Source: Streptomyces violascens (GTDB taxonomy: Bacteria > Actinomycetota > Actinomycetes > Streptomycetales > Streptomycetaceae). From it: a stretch of 64,000 bases of DNA. The notes under the pieces were generated by a model that saw nothing but the letters and a program-made list of their open reading frames with translations, was not told the origin of the DNA and did no database searches. The DNA lies in assembly GCF_014649955.1 (NCBI RefSeq), contig NZ_BMUA01000025.1, positions 50,770 to 114,769 on the forward strand. The letters run 5' to 3'. Of the stretch, positions 16,632-24,967 are shown in pieces (the stretch's first letter is position 1; each line of letters starts with the position of its first letter). The translations under genes and the position numbers were made by a program.

Positions 16632-17795
16632 ATGGACGCGGGACTCAAGCGCGAGCTGGAGCAGAAGGTCCGGGCCGGTGAGCGGCTCAGCCGCGAGGAC
16701 GGCATCGCGCTCTACGCGTCGGACGATCTGGCCTGGCTCGGCGGGCTCGCCCACGAGGTGCGCACACGCAAGAACGGCGACGTCGTCCACTTCAACGTGA
16801 ACCGTCACCTCAACATGACCAACGTGTGCACGGCGTCGTGCGCGTACTGCTCGTTCCAGCGCAAGCCGGGCGAGAAGGACGCGTACACGATGCGCATCGA
16901 GGAGGCCGTCCGCCTCGCCAAGGCGATGGAGAACGACAACCTCACCGAGCTGCACATCGTCAACGGGCTCCACCCGACGCTCCCGTGGCGCTACTACCCG
17001 CGCTCGCTCAAGGCCCTCAAGGAGGCGCTGCCGAACGTCGGGCTCAAGGCGTTCACGGCGACCGAGATCCACCACTTCGAGACGATCTCCGGGCTCACCG
17101 CCTCCGAGATCCTCGACGAGCTGATCGACGCGGGCCTCGAATCGCTGACCGGCGGCGGCGCGGAGATCTTCGACTGGGAGGTCCGCCAGCACATCGTGGA
17201 CCACCGCACGCACTGGGAAGACTGGTCGCGAATCCACCGCCTCGCCCACGAGAAGGGGCTCAAGACCCCCTCGACCATGCTGTACGGGCACATCGAGGAG
17301 CCGCGCCACCGCGTCGACCACGTGCTGCGCCTGCGCGAGCTCCAGGACGAGACCGGCGGCTTCCAGGTCTTCATCCCGCTGCGCTACCAGCACGACTTCG
17401 TGGACATGCAGGACGGCAAGGTCCGCAACAAGCTCCAGGCGCGTACGACGATGGCGACCGGCGCCGAGTCGCTCAAGACCTTCGCGGTCTCCCGTCTCCT
17501 GTTCGACAACGTGCCGCACGTGAAGTGCTTCTGGGTGATGCACGGCCTGCAGACCACCCAGCTCGCGCTCCAGCACGGCGCGGACGACATGGACGGCTCG
17601 GTCGTCGAGTACAAGATCACGCACGACGCCGACAACTACGGCACGCCCAACAAGCTGACCCGGGACGACCTGCTCGGCCTCATCCGCGAGGCCGGCTTCC
17701 GCCCCGTCGAGCGCAACACGCGGTACGAGATCATCCGCGAGTACCCGGGCCCGGACACGGAGCTGCGCGAGACGCCGCAGGCCATGCGCTTCTGA
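16632..17795 (+). CDS. mqnE: Aminofutalosine synthase (radical SAM)
   Basis: A 387-residue radical SAM enzyme. The [4Fe-4S] motif is CTASCAYC within HLNMTNVCTASCAYCSFQRK, and the family markers FTATEIHHF, ESLTGGGAEIFDWEVR and STMLYGHIEEP are present. MqnE joins the product of MqnA (3-enolpyruvylbenzoate) to SAM-derived adenosyl and forms aminofutalosine. The ATG at 16632 follows GGGAGG by eight bases. It is separated from the other radical SAM enzyme of the pathway, mqnC, by about 20 kb. Confidence 0.94.
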   Translation: MDAGLKRELEQKVRAGERLSREDGIALYASDDLAWLGGLAHEVRTRKNGDVVHFNVNRHLNMTNVCTASCAYCSFQRKPGEKDAYTMRIEEAVRLAKAMENDNLTELHIVNGLHPTLPWRYYPRSLKALKEALPNVGLKAFTATEIHHFETISGLTASEILDELIDAGLESLTGGGAEIFDWEVRQHIVDHRTHWEDWSRIHRLAHEKGLKTPSTMLYGHIEEPRHRVDHVLRLRELQDETGGFQVFIPLRYQHDFVDMQDGKVRNKLQARTTMATGAESLKTFAVSRLLFDNVPHVKCFWVMHGLQTTQLALQHGADDMDGSVVEYKITHDADNYGTPNKLTRDDLLGLIREAGFRPVERNTRYEIIREYPGPDTELRETPQAMRF

Positions 17796-17809
17796 GAAGA
17801 CCCCGCTCC

Positions 17810-18352
17810 ATGGCGCTCACTTTTCAGCTCGACCCGCCGGTCACGCCCGCCCTGCGCGACGGGCTGCTCGGCCTGTGGACCGAGGTGTCCAACGCGGACG
17901 GGGCCGTCGGGTTCGTCCCGCCGGTCTCCGTCGAGGACGTACGGCCCGAACTGGTCAAGCACTTCGTGGCGATGGCCGAGGGGCGGATGCGGCTGCTCGT
18001 CGGGTTCGACGAGGCCGGGCGGGTCGCCGCCACCGCGTTCATCGCGTACAACACGCACCGGCTCATGACGCACTGGGTGTGGCTGTACACGGTCATGGTG
18101 CATCCCGCGCACCAGGGCAAGGGGTACGGCCGCGACCTGATGACGGCGACCGCCGACGCGGTACGGGGGCTGGACGGGCCCGGCGGCTCCGGCGGCATCG
18201 AGGCGATCCGGCTCACCTGCCGGGGCGGCACCGGCGTCGACCGGTTCTACGGCTCCTGCGGTTACAAGGAGGTCGGGCGGGTGCCCGGCGCGATCCGGGT
18301 CGCCGAGGGGGACGACCGGGACGACATCATCATGCTGCTGCCCCTGACCTGA
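17810..18352 (+). CDS. GNAT-family N-acetyltransferase
   Basis: A 180-residue GNAT protein. The acetyl-CoA pyrophosphate loop is the HPAHQGKGYGRDLM segment, preceded by the beta-4 strand VWLYTVMVHP and followed by GVDRFYGSCGYKEVGRVPG, as in the family. The substrate is unknown. It begins 14 bases after mqnE and may be cotranscribed with it. Confidence 0.88.
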   Translation: MALTFQLDPPVTPALRDGLLGLWTEVSNADGAVGFVPPVSVEDVRPELVKHFVAMAEGRMRLLVGFDEAGRVAATAFIAYNTHRLMTHWVWLYTVMVHPAHQGKGYGRDLMTATADAVRGLDGPGGSGGIEAIRLTCRGGTGVDRFYGSCGYKEVGRVPGAIRVAEGDDRDDIIMLLPLT

Positions 18353-18432
18353 GGCCCGTGCCCGCTGAACTGATCCATTTGTGGGCGTGCTTCACTAGTC
18401 GGGCAGGGGCCACCGTAGAGAGAAGGTCAGTC

Positions 18433-18729
18433 GTGAACGCCGCAAAGCCGAGCGCCACCATCTGGTACACCATGCTGCGCGTGGGGATCTTCATCGGCAG
18501 CCTGGTCTTCGTCGGCCTGCTGGTCCAGTTCGGCGTGCTGCCGAAGGGGCTCGGCCGCTCCAACTTCATCTGGGTGATCCTGCTCGCCCTCGTCATCTCC
18601 GCGCCGCTCAGTTTCGTACTCCTGCGCAAGCAGCGCGACGCGATGTCCGCCCAGCTCGTGAACAAGGTGGAGAACGCCAAGGCGAAGCTGGAGGCGAACC
18701 GCTCGCAGGAGGACGGCGTCGTCCAGTAG
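18433..18729 (+). CDS. Small membrane protein, DUF4229-like
   Basis: A 98-residue protein with two hydrophobic helices (about residues 14-33 and 43-60) and a charged C-terminal helix (RKQRDAMSAQLVNKVENAKAKLE) that could form a coiled coil. The layout matches the small actinobacterial DUF4229 family of unknown function. The GTG at 18433 follows AGAAGG. A hairpin terminator lies 34 bases after the stop. Confidence 0.82.
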   Translation: MNAAKPSATIWYTMLRVGIFIGSLVFVGLLVQFGVLPKGLGRSNFIWVILLALVISAPLSFVLLRKQRDAMSAQLVNKVENAKAKLEANRSQEDGVVQ

Positions 18730-18763
18730 GCGCCCCGCGTCAGGTAGTTCACACGCCCGGAAG

Positions 18764-18798
18764 GCCCGGCTGCGAAGCTCACTGCTTCGGAGCCGGGC
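18764..18798 (+). terminator. Hairpin terminator after the DUF4229-like gene
   Basis: GCCCGGCTGCGAAGC pairs with GCTTCGGAGCCGGGC around a TCACT loop, a 15-bp stem with one G-G mismatch. Confidence 0.7.
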
Positions 18799-18869
18799 CG
18801 TCGCTGTTTCAGGCCCAGTTGGGGCGGCGGCCGGTCATTGTGGGGTCATGCCGGTGTAAAAGAACTGCT

Positions 18870-18899
18870 TTGAGGTTCTCAAAGTTCAAGTGTTAACGT
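18870..18899 (+). promoter_or_regulatory. Candidate promoter of the leader peptide and symporter
   Basis: TTGAGG (18870-18875) and TAACGT (18894-18899) are 18 bp apart. The -10 ends seven bases before the leader-peptide ATG at 18907, as in a leaderless mRNA. Confidence 0.45.
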
Positions 18900-18906
18900 G
18901 TTCGAC

Positions 18907-19020
18907 ATGACGACAGCAGCTGTGCACCAGCACCCCACCGGCGGAGCCGTTCCGCTCGTGGCCCGTCTGCATGTCGACCTCTGCCGCTGCATGTCCGCGG
19001 TCTGTTGCCGCGACGTCTGA
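18907..19020 (+). CDS. Cys-rich putative leader peptide, 37 aa
   Basis: A short frame that starts MTTAAVHQHPTGG and ends LHVDLCRCMSAVCCRDV. The HVDLxRxxSAxC pattern is that of the small putative leader peptides common in actinobacteria ahead of sulfur-related genes. Four cysteines fall in the last thirteen residues. In mycobacteria, translation of Cys runs in upstream peptides is known to control downstream genes in response to cysteine supply; the same is inferred here. It precedes the DAACS symporter by 168 bp and appears leaderless, because no ribosome site is visible. Confidence 0.72.
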   Translation: MTTAAVHQHPTGGAVPLVARLHVDLCRCMSAVCCRDV

Positions 19021-19188
19021 CCCCGGCATCATGCGGCGGTGTCCCCAGCCTTACGTGACCGGTCCACGCCGACCAGTCCCTTGTGAACGGGCGCCGCGCT
19101 CATCCGTCAGAACGCCAGAACGTCGGCACCTCTGAAGGTCTCCTGAACGTCCGAACGTCCCCGTCCCCGCTCACCAGGGAGTGTTTCC
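19021..19188 (+). promoter_or_regulatory. Leader region between Cys peptide and symporter
   Basis: 168 bp with repeated GAACGTC/GAACGCC words (about 19109-19162) and no gene. If the peptide controls expression, the RNA switch should lie here. I could not assign a convincing pair of alternative hairpins by eye. Confidence 0.35.
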
Positions 19189-20514
19189 GTGTCCTCCGCG
19201 ACCGCCCAGGAGAAGCCCAAGCGAGGCTTCTCCATATCGTCCAAGTTCCCCTTCTGGGCCCAGATCATCGCGGGTCTGGTGCTCGGTGGCCTGCTCGGCT
19301 GGCTGGCCCGCAGCCAGGACGTCGGCTGGCTCAAGGACACCCTTGAGCAGATAGGCAGCATCTTCGTCCAGCTCCTGAAGCTGGCCGTCGCGCCGCTCGT
19401 CTTCTTCGCGATCCTGGTGTCGATCACCAACCTGCGCAAGGTCAACAACGCCGCCCGGCTCGCCACGCGCACGCTGCTCTGGTTCATGATCACGTCGCTG
19501 ATCGCGGTGGCGATAGGCCTGGTCATAGGCCTGCTCACCAACCCGGGTTCGGGCACGGGCCTGACCCCGAAGGACGGCAAGCTCCCGAAGCACACGGGCT
19601 CCTGGCTGGACTTCCTGACGGGCATCATCCCGACGGACGTCATCACGCCCTTCACCGAACTGAACGTCCTGCAGATCGTCTTCATGGCGGCCGTCGCAGG
19701 CATCGCCCTCCTCCAGCTCGGCGAGAAGGCCAAGCCGATCCTGACGCTCAGCGAGGCCGTCCTCGAACTCCTCCAGAAGGCCCTGTGGTGGGTCATCCGG
19801 CTCGCCCCGCTCGGCACGCTCGGCCTCATCGGCTTCGCCATCGCCGACTACGGCTGGGACCTCATCGGCAAGTACGCCACCTTCACCGCCGACGTCTACA
19901 TCGGCTGCGCCCTGGTGATGTTCGGGGTGTACCCGCTGCTGCTCGCCACCGTCGCCAAGGTCAACCCGCTCCAGTTCTTCAAGGGCGCCTGGCCCGCGAT
20001 CCAGCTGGCCTTCGTCTCCCGCTCGTCGGTCGGCACGATGCCGCTGACGCAGAAGGTCACCGAGCGGCTCGGCGTGCCCAAGGAGTACGCGTCCTTCGCG
20101 GTGCCGTTCGGCTCGACCACCAAGATGGACGGCTGCGCCGCGATCTATCCGGCCCTCGCCGCCATCTTCATAGCCCAGATCTTCGACGTGCACCTGGGTG
20201 TCGGCGACTACGTCCTGATCGCCTTCGTGTCGGTCATCGGCTCGGCGGCGACGGCGGGCCTGACGGGCGCCACGGTCATGCTGACCCTGACCCTCTCCAC
20301 GCTGGGCCTGCCCCTGGAGGGCGTCGGCCTGCTCATGGCGATCGACCCGGTCCTGGACATGATGCGTACGGCTACGAATGTGGCGGGCCAGGCGCTGGTG
20401 CCGGTGATCGTGTCGGCCCGGGAGAACATCCTGGACCGGGATGCGTTCGACTCGGTGCACGTTTCGCCGGTGGAGGATTCCGAGCGGGATTCCGCTGTGG
20501 CGGTCGCGGCGTAA
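19189..20514 (+). CDS. Dicarboxylate/amino acid:cation (DAACS) symporter
   Basis: A 441-residue membrane protein of the DAACS family (GltP, DctA, TcyP and relatives). Membrane segments start at about residue 20. The serine-rich re-entrant loop is RSSVGTMPLTQ, and FGSTTKMDGCAA is the equivalent of the NMDGT cation/substrate motif in HP2/TM7. Substrates of the family include C4-dicarboxylates, glutamate and, in the TcyP branch, cystine. The Cys-rich leader peptide upstream favours a sulfur amino acid, but this is inference. The GTG at 19189 follows AGGGAG by seven bases. Confidence 0.88.
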   Translation: MSSATAQEKPKRGFSISSKFPFWAQIIAGLVLGGLLGWLARSQDVGWLKDTLEQIGSIFVQLLKLAVAPLVFFAILVSITNLRKVNNAARLATRTLLWFMITSLIAVAIGLVIGLLTNPGSGTGLTPKDGKLPKHTGSWLDFLTGIIPTDVITPFTELNVLQIVFMAAVAGIALLQLGEKAKPILTLSEAVLELLQKALWWVIRLAPLGTLGLIGFAIADYGWDLIGKYATFTADVYIGCALVMFGVYPLLLATVAKVNPLQFFKGAWPAIQLAFVSRSSVGTMPLTQKVTERLGVPKEYASFAVPFGSTTKMDGCAAIYPALAAIFIAQIFDVHLGVGDYVLIAFVSVIGSAATAGLTGATVMLTLTLSTLGLPLEGVGLLMAIDPVLDMMRTATNVAGQALVPVIVSARENILDRDAFDSVHVSPVEDSERDSAVAVAA

Positions 20515-20613
20515 GAGGGGCTGGGCCTGGCCCGGGGGCGCTGGTCCACCCTCCCGCCCGTTGACAGGCGTTCGGCGAGCCGGCCTCCGGGGGCCGTCTG
20601 CCTCGCATTCCGC

Positions 20614-20661
20614 AAGGGGCGCGGGGAACTGCGCGACCGGCTACGTACGGCCCGCAGCCGA
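20614..20661 (+). repeat. Dispersed intergenic repeat, family 1, copy B
   Basis: AAGGGGCGCGGGGAACTGCG, then CGACCGGCTACGTACGGCCCGCAGCCGA. It overlaps the last codons and stop of the leftward carboxypeptidase gene, so the repeat supplies that protein's C-terminal residues. Confidence 0.65.
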
Positions 20662-21678
20662 CCGACCCGCGTACTCGGGCTCTCCGGTGCTTGAGGTGCG
20701 AGGGCCCGGGGCCGGCGCGCCCGGCACCGGCCATCGGCCCGCAGCCGGCCCGCACCCCCGGAGGGTCTCGGGCGGGGCGGGGGACGACTGCGGCAGCGCG
20801 AAGCCGTCCGGCGCCATGCGCTGTACCGCCATGACCAGTCGCCGGGTGTGCGCCCACACCGCCGCCCTCGCCCGGACCGGAGAGCGCCCGGTCCGCTGGG
20901 CCAGAACCGCGCCGAGCACCAGCCGCCGCACCCCGCCCACATCGGTGTACGCCGCCCACAGCACATTCCCGCCCGCAGGGGTACTCGTGCCGGTCTTCAA
21001 CCCCACGACCCCGTACTGACCGAGCAGCCGGTTGGTCGTGCGTCCCTCGCCCTGGCCCCCGGGGAGAGGGACGGAGGGCGTACTCACGATGGTCCGGAAC
21101 ACCTCGTCCCGCATGACCGCGCCGGCCAGCGTGAGCAGATCGGCGGCCGTGCCGACGTTGCCGACGTCCATGCCGCAGGAGCCGGTGAAAGCCGAGCGGG
21201 TCATGCCGAGTTCGGCGGCAGCGGCATTCATCCGGCGTACGAAGGCCGCCTCGGAACCGGCGCTCCAACGGGCGAGGAGCCGGGCGATGTTGTTGCCCGA
21301 GGGAATCAGCATGAATTCGAGGAGCTGCCGGAGGGGATACCGCTGCCCTTCCTCGACGGGCACCACCGACTCGATCACCGAGTCCGATTCCTGGGCGGCG
21401 GCCCGGTCGACACGGACCATCGGCCCGGCATCCTCCGGCCCCAGCGGATACGCCCGCAGCACAACGTACGCGGTCATCACCTTCGTGAGGCTCGCGATCG
21501 GCACCGGCGTCTGCCCGCCCACCGTGCCGAGGCTGCCGACCCCCACCAACTCCACGCTCGCCTGGCCTTCTTGGGGCCAGGGCAGTGCGGCCGTCGATCC
21601 GATGCGGTGCGCACCGGCGAGCGCGGCGTCGCCGAGGCGGCAGGCCGCGAGCCAGCCGCGTTCCAGGAGCCGGCTCAT
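20641..21678 (-). CDS. D-alanyl-D-alanine carboxypeptidase-like penicillin-binding protein
   Basis: A 345-residue protein with all three active-site motifs of serine peptidase family S11: SLTK (nucleophile), SGN and KTGT. Such enzymes trim D-Ala from peptidoglycan stem peptides outside the membrane. The N-terminus (MSRLLERGWLAACRLGDAAL) is not a convincing signal peptide, which is odd for a cell-wall enzyme. The C-terminus is Pro/Gly-rich and runs into a dispersed repeat. Its ATG overlaps the stop of the 79-aa membrane protein gene (ATGA), so the two are coupled. Confidence 0.85.
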   Translation of the reverse strand: MSRLLERGWLAACRLGDAALAGAHRIGSTAALPWPQEGQASVELVGVGSLGTVGGQTPVPIASLTKVMTAYVVLRAYPLGPEDAGPMVRVDRAAAQESDSVIESVVPVEEGQRYPLRQLLEFMLIPSGNNIARLLARWSAGSEAAFVRRMNAAAAELGMTRSAFTGSCGMDVGNVGTAADLLTLAGAVMRDEVFRTIVSTPSVPLPGGQGEGRTTNRLLGQYGVVGLKTGTSTPAGGNVLWAAYTDVGGVRRLVLGAVLAQRTGRSPVRARAAVWAHTRRLVMAVQRMAPDGFALPQSSPAPPETLRGCGPAAGRWPVPGAPAPGPRTSSTGEPEYAGRSAAGRT

Positions 21679-21914
21679 CGCAGCCCCGACTTCGTCACGA
21701 TGCTCCGGCCCAGCACCCCGACGCTCACCATCGTCGCGCCGACGCACAGCCCGATCGCCCCGAGCGTGCCGGCGGGCTGCCACGACTCGCCCGCCGCAGA
21801 GTTCGTCATGAAGGCGCCGACGATCAGCACCATGGAGGCGATGACGACGACCGCTCCGATGCCCCCGACGGTCGTCGTCCAGAGCTTGGCGATCCTGCTG
21901 TTCAAGGTCTTCAT
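21675..21914 (-). CDS. Small two-helix membrane protein, 79 aa
   Basis: A 79-residue protein with two hydrophobic helices (about residues 15-37 and 47-67) joined by a short loop (MTNSAAGESWQP) and ending in a basic tail. The ribosome site GAGGAG lies six bases before the ATG at 21914. The stop overlaps the carboxypeptidase start. It could help locate the carboxypeptidase, which seems to lack its own export signal; this is inference. No family recognised. Confidence 0.78.
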   Translation of the reverse strand: MKTLNSRIAKLWTTTVGGIGAVVVIASMVLIVGAFMTNSAAGESWQPAGTLGAIGLCVGATMVSVGVLGRSIVTKSGLR

Positions 21915-22431
21915 GGCGTGCTCCTCAAGGTGTGAACGGACCGCTTCGGCGACTCCGGAGGGTGGGTCATTTCGAGAGTGCCCGGGCGGCGTATCGAGCC
22001 CTGGACGGTTCTGTATCGGCGTACGCGCGGCCGTGTAGCAATGCCCGACACCGGCCACGTCGCCCGGCGCCCCGGGCGACGACCGCCGGGCCGCAGCCGA
22101 ACGCCTTCCCCTGAGGCCCTTTCCGGGCGGATGCCCAAGCACCCCGATGGCCGGTCCCGGCCGCTTCCGCCCACCCTGGCGCGGAGCCCACTTGCCCGCC
22201 CGGGCGCACTGGTCCGTAGGGGCGCAGGCTCGTATGCGGAACACGGACGCAGGGGATTTCCGCCGCGCCACCCCTTGGGCGGGGCGCATAAATGCACCGA
22301 AGTCCCGCACGGCCAGGCCGAGTTGAATTGTGCCGGATCGACCGGACGCATCCGTTACGCCCCGACCACTCCACGCCTAGGGTGAGGGAGCTCGATCAGA
22401 CCCGTACACCCGCCCTGACCTGGAGGCTTTC
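21915..22431. other. 517-bp region without a convincing gene
   Basis: It separates the leftward carboxypeptidase pair from the rightward beta-trefoil gene. It holds a perfect hairpin (GTCGCCCGG, loop CGCC, CCGGGCGAC at 22059-22080) and a -10-like TAGGGT at 22378-22383, about 50 bases before the next ATG. Open frames here have no coding bias. Confidence 0.5.
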
Positions 22432-22857
22432 ATGCCGATCCTGACCGATGGCGAGTACCTGATCAAGAACGCGGCTGAAGACCTTTACACGGACGTCTCC
22501 GGCGGGAGCCCGCACCCCAACACGCCCGTCATCGGCTGGCCGCTCAGCAAGGAGCCGAACCAGAAGTGGCGGCTGACCTGTGTGAACGGCATCAACGAGT
22601 ACCAGATCCGCAGCTCGCTCAGCACGGGTGAGGCGTTCTTCGCGCTGAGCGCGCTGCGCATCTTCCCGCCCCGCATCGCGGTGCAGCCGTTCCCGGAGCG
22701 CTGGTCGATCGAACCCGTCGGCGAGAACCTGTACCGCATCGCCTTCCCGTACATGGACGGCGTCGCGACGCTCCCCGACGGCCAGAAGGGCACCCAGCTC
22801 ACCGTGCAGCCCTTCGAGGGCCTCCGCTTCCAGAAGTGGATCTTCGAGCAGGCCTGA
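22432..22857 (+). CDS. Small beta-trefoil (ricin-like) protein, 141 aa
   Basis: The product starts PILTDGEYLIKNAAEDLYTD and contains NQKWRL near residue 41 and FQKWIFEQA at its end, two copies of the QxW-type pattern that marks ricin-type beta-trefoils. There is no signal peptide, so it appears cytosolic or is exported by another route. An alternative is the beta-trefoil protease inhibitor family I66 (mycocypin-like), which shares the DGEY opening. The ATG at 22432 follows TGGAGG. A strong terminator follows. Ligand unknown. Confidence 0.78.
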   Translation: MPILTDGEYLIKNAAEDLYTDVSGGSPHPNTPVIGWPLSKEPNQKWRLTCVNGINEYQIRSSLSTGEAFFALSALRIFPPRIAVQPFPERWSIEPVGENLYRIAFPYMDGVATLPDGQKGTQLTVQPFEGLRFQKWIFEQA

Positions 22858-22870
22858 GCCGGGCCGACAG

Positions 22871-22907
22871 CGCGGCCGTACCTCTCCCCGAAGGGGGTGC
22901 GGCTGCG
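22871..22907 (+). terminator. Hairpin terminator after the beta-trefoil gene
   Basis: CGCGGCCGTACC pairs with GGTGCGGCTGCG through 12 bp including two G-U pairs, with an inner CCCC-GAA-GGG hairpin. Confidence 0.65.
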
Positions 22908-23776
22908 CGTTGCGTTCATTGGGGGAGGCTGCTTCCTCTCATCTCGCACGTGGATGTGGCGTCGTCTACGAATCGATTGAAAGGAACTGCTCCGGCGCCG
23001 CGTATGTCACCGTCTCGAGCGGTGGGACGCGAGACCTTGAGTTTGCCTGGGTGTAAGCGATTTGAGGAACCACGGGCCGCTCGGCGGGGCGGCGAGTGAG
23101 GATCCGCATGCAATGGCCGCGAGGGCATGGGGGCCATATCTGGGAGCTCGATGCGGGTTGGTGAACCAGGCCGTTTCGGCAAAATGGAGCCAGTTCGAGT
23201 GATACGTATCTGGCAAGTCGGACCATTCGCCTTCCATAAGAGGCTCTGGAGATGCCCACTTTCAGCGTGTGGGGCGGCAACACCTGGAAGACCCTCATCG
23301 AACTCACCTGACCTGAGACGGTGAATACCGGTGCGGCCGTCGGGAGCTCGCTTCCCGGCGGCCGGCCGCGGTCCCTCCTCCGCTGCGCCATGCCCCAGCC
23401 ACTCACGGTCCAAGGCCACTTACCCGGCGTGCCCCAAGAGGAATTCCCCTGGGTGTTGGTGAGACCCGCCGCCGAGCAGTGCCGGAGGGCGTTGTCGGGT
23501 CTCCGCCGTGAGCGCGGCGGCGGCAATTCAGAGGGATCGCGGCAGGGGTACCGCTTCACAAGGCGGGCAGCCCGGTTTCAGTCCGCGGGATCGCATGCGG
23601 CGCGGGGGCCGCAAACGACCCGTTGCCCGGTCATCGACCTCCGAGTAGCACCCCCGGAGTGCCACTGGACAAGGCATGAGAACATGGCCCGCACACAATC
23701 TACCCACAGGTAGCTCGTTCCTGTCCGAAGCTCCCCGATTGTCGCGTCCCAGACCAGGGCGCTGTAGAGGATCCTC
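22908..23776. other. Gene-poor, lower-GC segment, probably decayed DNA
   Basis: About 870 bp with no intact gene that I can support. From about 22950 to 23300 the G+C content falls well below that of the flanks, and short protein-like fragments appear in several frames: an ESIERNCSGAAYVTVSS piece ending at 23055, and an 18-residue PTFSVWGGNTWKTLIELT frame at about 23252-23311. A minus-strand frame at 23007-23237 is also possible. This is what a degraded horizontally acquired gene would look like. Confidence 0.5.
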
Positions 23777-24967
23777 ATGTCCCAGCGCCGACCGGCGACC
23801 AGACTTGCGGCACTGGACGGGCTCCGGCTCGTGGCCGCCCTGATGGTGGTCTTCTATCACTACGTCGCCCTCAGTCGGTCCTGGGGACACAACCCGGCGA
23901 CGATCTTCCCGACGCTGCACAAGTTCGCCGAGTTCGGCTGGCTGGGCGTCGAGGTGTTCTTCCTGGTCAGCGGATTCGTCATCTGTATGAGCGTGTGGGG
24001 CCGGTCGCTGGGCGACTTCGCCGTTTCCCGGGTCTCCCGTCTCTTCCCCGCCTACTGGGTGGCCGTGCCGCTGACCGCGCTGGTCGTGAAGAAGTGGCCG
24101 GAGATCACGTCGATACGTGGTTGGGACGATGTGATCGTCAACCTGACCATGATGCAAGCCGGCAACAACACCAAGAACGTCGACGACGTGTACTGGACGC
24201 TCTTCGTGGAGCTCAAGTTCTACGTCCTCATGGCGATCGTCGTCCTGTGCGGAGTCACCTACCGCAACCTGCTCATCTTCTGCGGCGTATGGACGGTGGC
24301 GGCGGCCCTCGCGCCCAGCCTCGGCTTCCCGGCGCTCGCGGCGTTCGCGATGCCGCAGTACGCGCCGTTCTTCATCGCGGGCATCGCCTTCTTCCTGATG
24401 CGCCGCTTCGGATCCAACGCCCTGCTGTGGGGCATCGTCCTGTTCCAGCTCTTGCTGTCCCAGCGCTACATCCACTACCGGATGGCCAGCAACCTCGGCC
24501 GCGTCGCCGCCGAGCACCTGCCGACCTGGCCTGTCCGCCTCATCGTCATCGCCGGGTTCGCCGTAGTCGGCGCGATCGCCCTGGGCGCCTTCGACAAGAT
24601 CCAGTGGAAATGGCTCTCCACCGCCGGAGCGATCACGTACCCGCTGTACCTGATCCACATGTTCATCGGCATGACCCTCATCCACCACTTCCGTCACCGG
24701 CTCCCCGCCCCGGTCCTGGTGCTCTCGGTCATCGCGCTGATGATGGCCACCGCCTGGCTCATCCACCGCCTCGTGGAACGCCCTGCCGGCAAGTGGATAC
24801 GCAACTCCATGAAGCGCGGCATCAAAGACGTACGACTCAACACCCCCACGCGCCAACACCGTCCTACCCGTGTCGGCATCCAGTCCTCGGCCCTGCCCAC
24901 CACGCCGACGGAAATCGAGAAGGACGTGGCTCTCCTCATGGAGAGCACTGAACCGCGAGTCCGCTGA
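23777..24967 (+). CDS. Acyltransferase family 3 (OafA/YrhL-type) membrane protein
   Basis: A 396-residue polytopic protein. The N-terminal LAALDGLRLVAALMVVFYHY with R and H in the first helix, GVEVFFLVSGFVICMS, and about ten membrane segments are typical of acyltransferase 3 enzymes, which O-acetylate or O-acylate sugars, lipids or antibiotics at the membrane. A cytoplasmic tail of about 65 residues follows the last helix. The ribosome site GAGG lies six bases before the ATG. It borders the gene-poor segment and the substrate is unknown. Confidence 0.9.
   Translation: MSQRRPATRLAALDGLRLVAALMVVFYHYVALSRSWGHNPATIFPTLHKFAEFGWLGVEVFFLVSGFVICMSVWGRSLGDFAVSRVSRLFPAYWVAVPLTALVVKKWPEITSIRGWDDVIVNLTMMQAGNNTKNVDDVYWTLFVELKFYVLMAIVVLCGVTYRNLLIFCGVWTVAAALAPSLGFPALAAFAMPQYAPFFIAGIAFFLMRRFGSNALLWGIVLFQLLLSQRYIHYRMASNLGRVAAEHLPTWPVRLIVIAGFAVVGAIALGAFDKIQWKWLSTAGAITYPLYLIHMFIGMTLIHHFRHRLPAPVLVLSVIALMMATAWLIHRLVERPAGKWIRNSMKRGIKDVRLNTPTRQHRPTRVGIQSSALPTTPTEIEKDVALLMESTEPRVR

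Noticed and set aside
23007..23237. A 76-aa minus-strand gene in the gene-poor segment
   Set aside because: It contains a protein-like stretch but has no ribosome site, and other frames look equally coding-like, so it is more likely a remnant.
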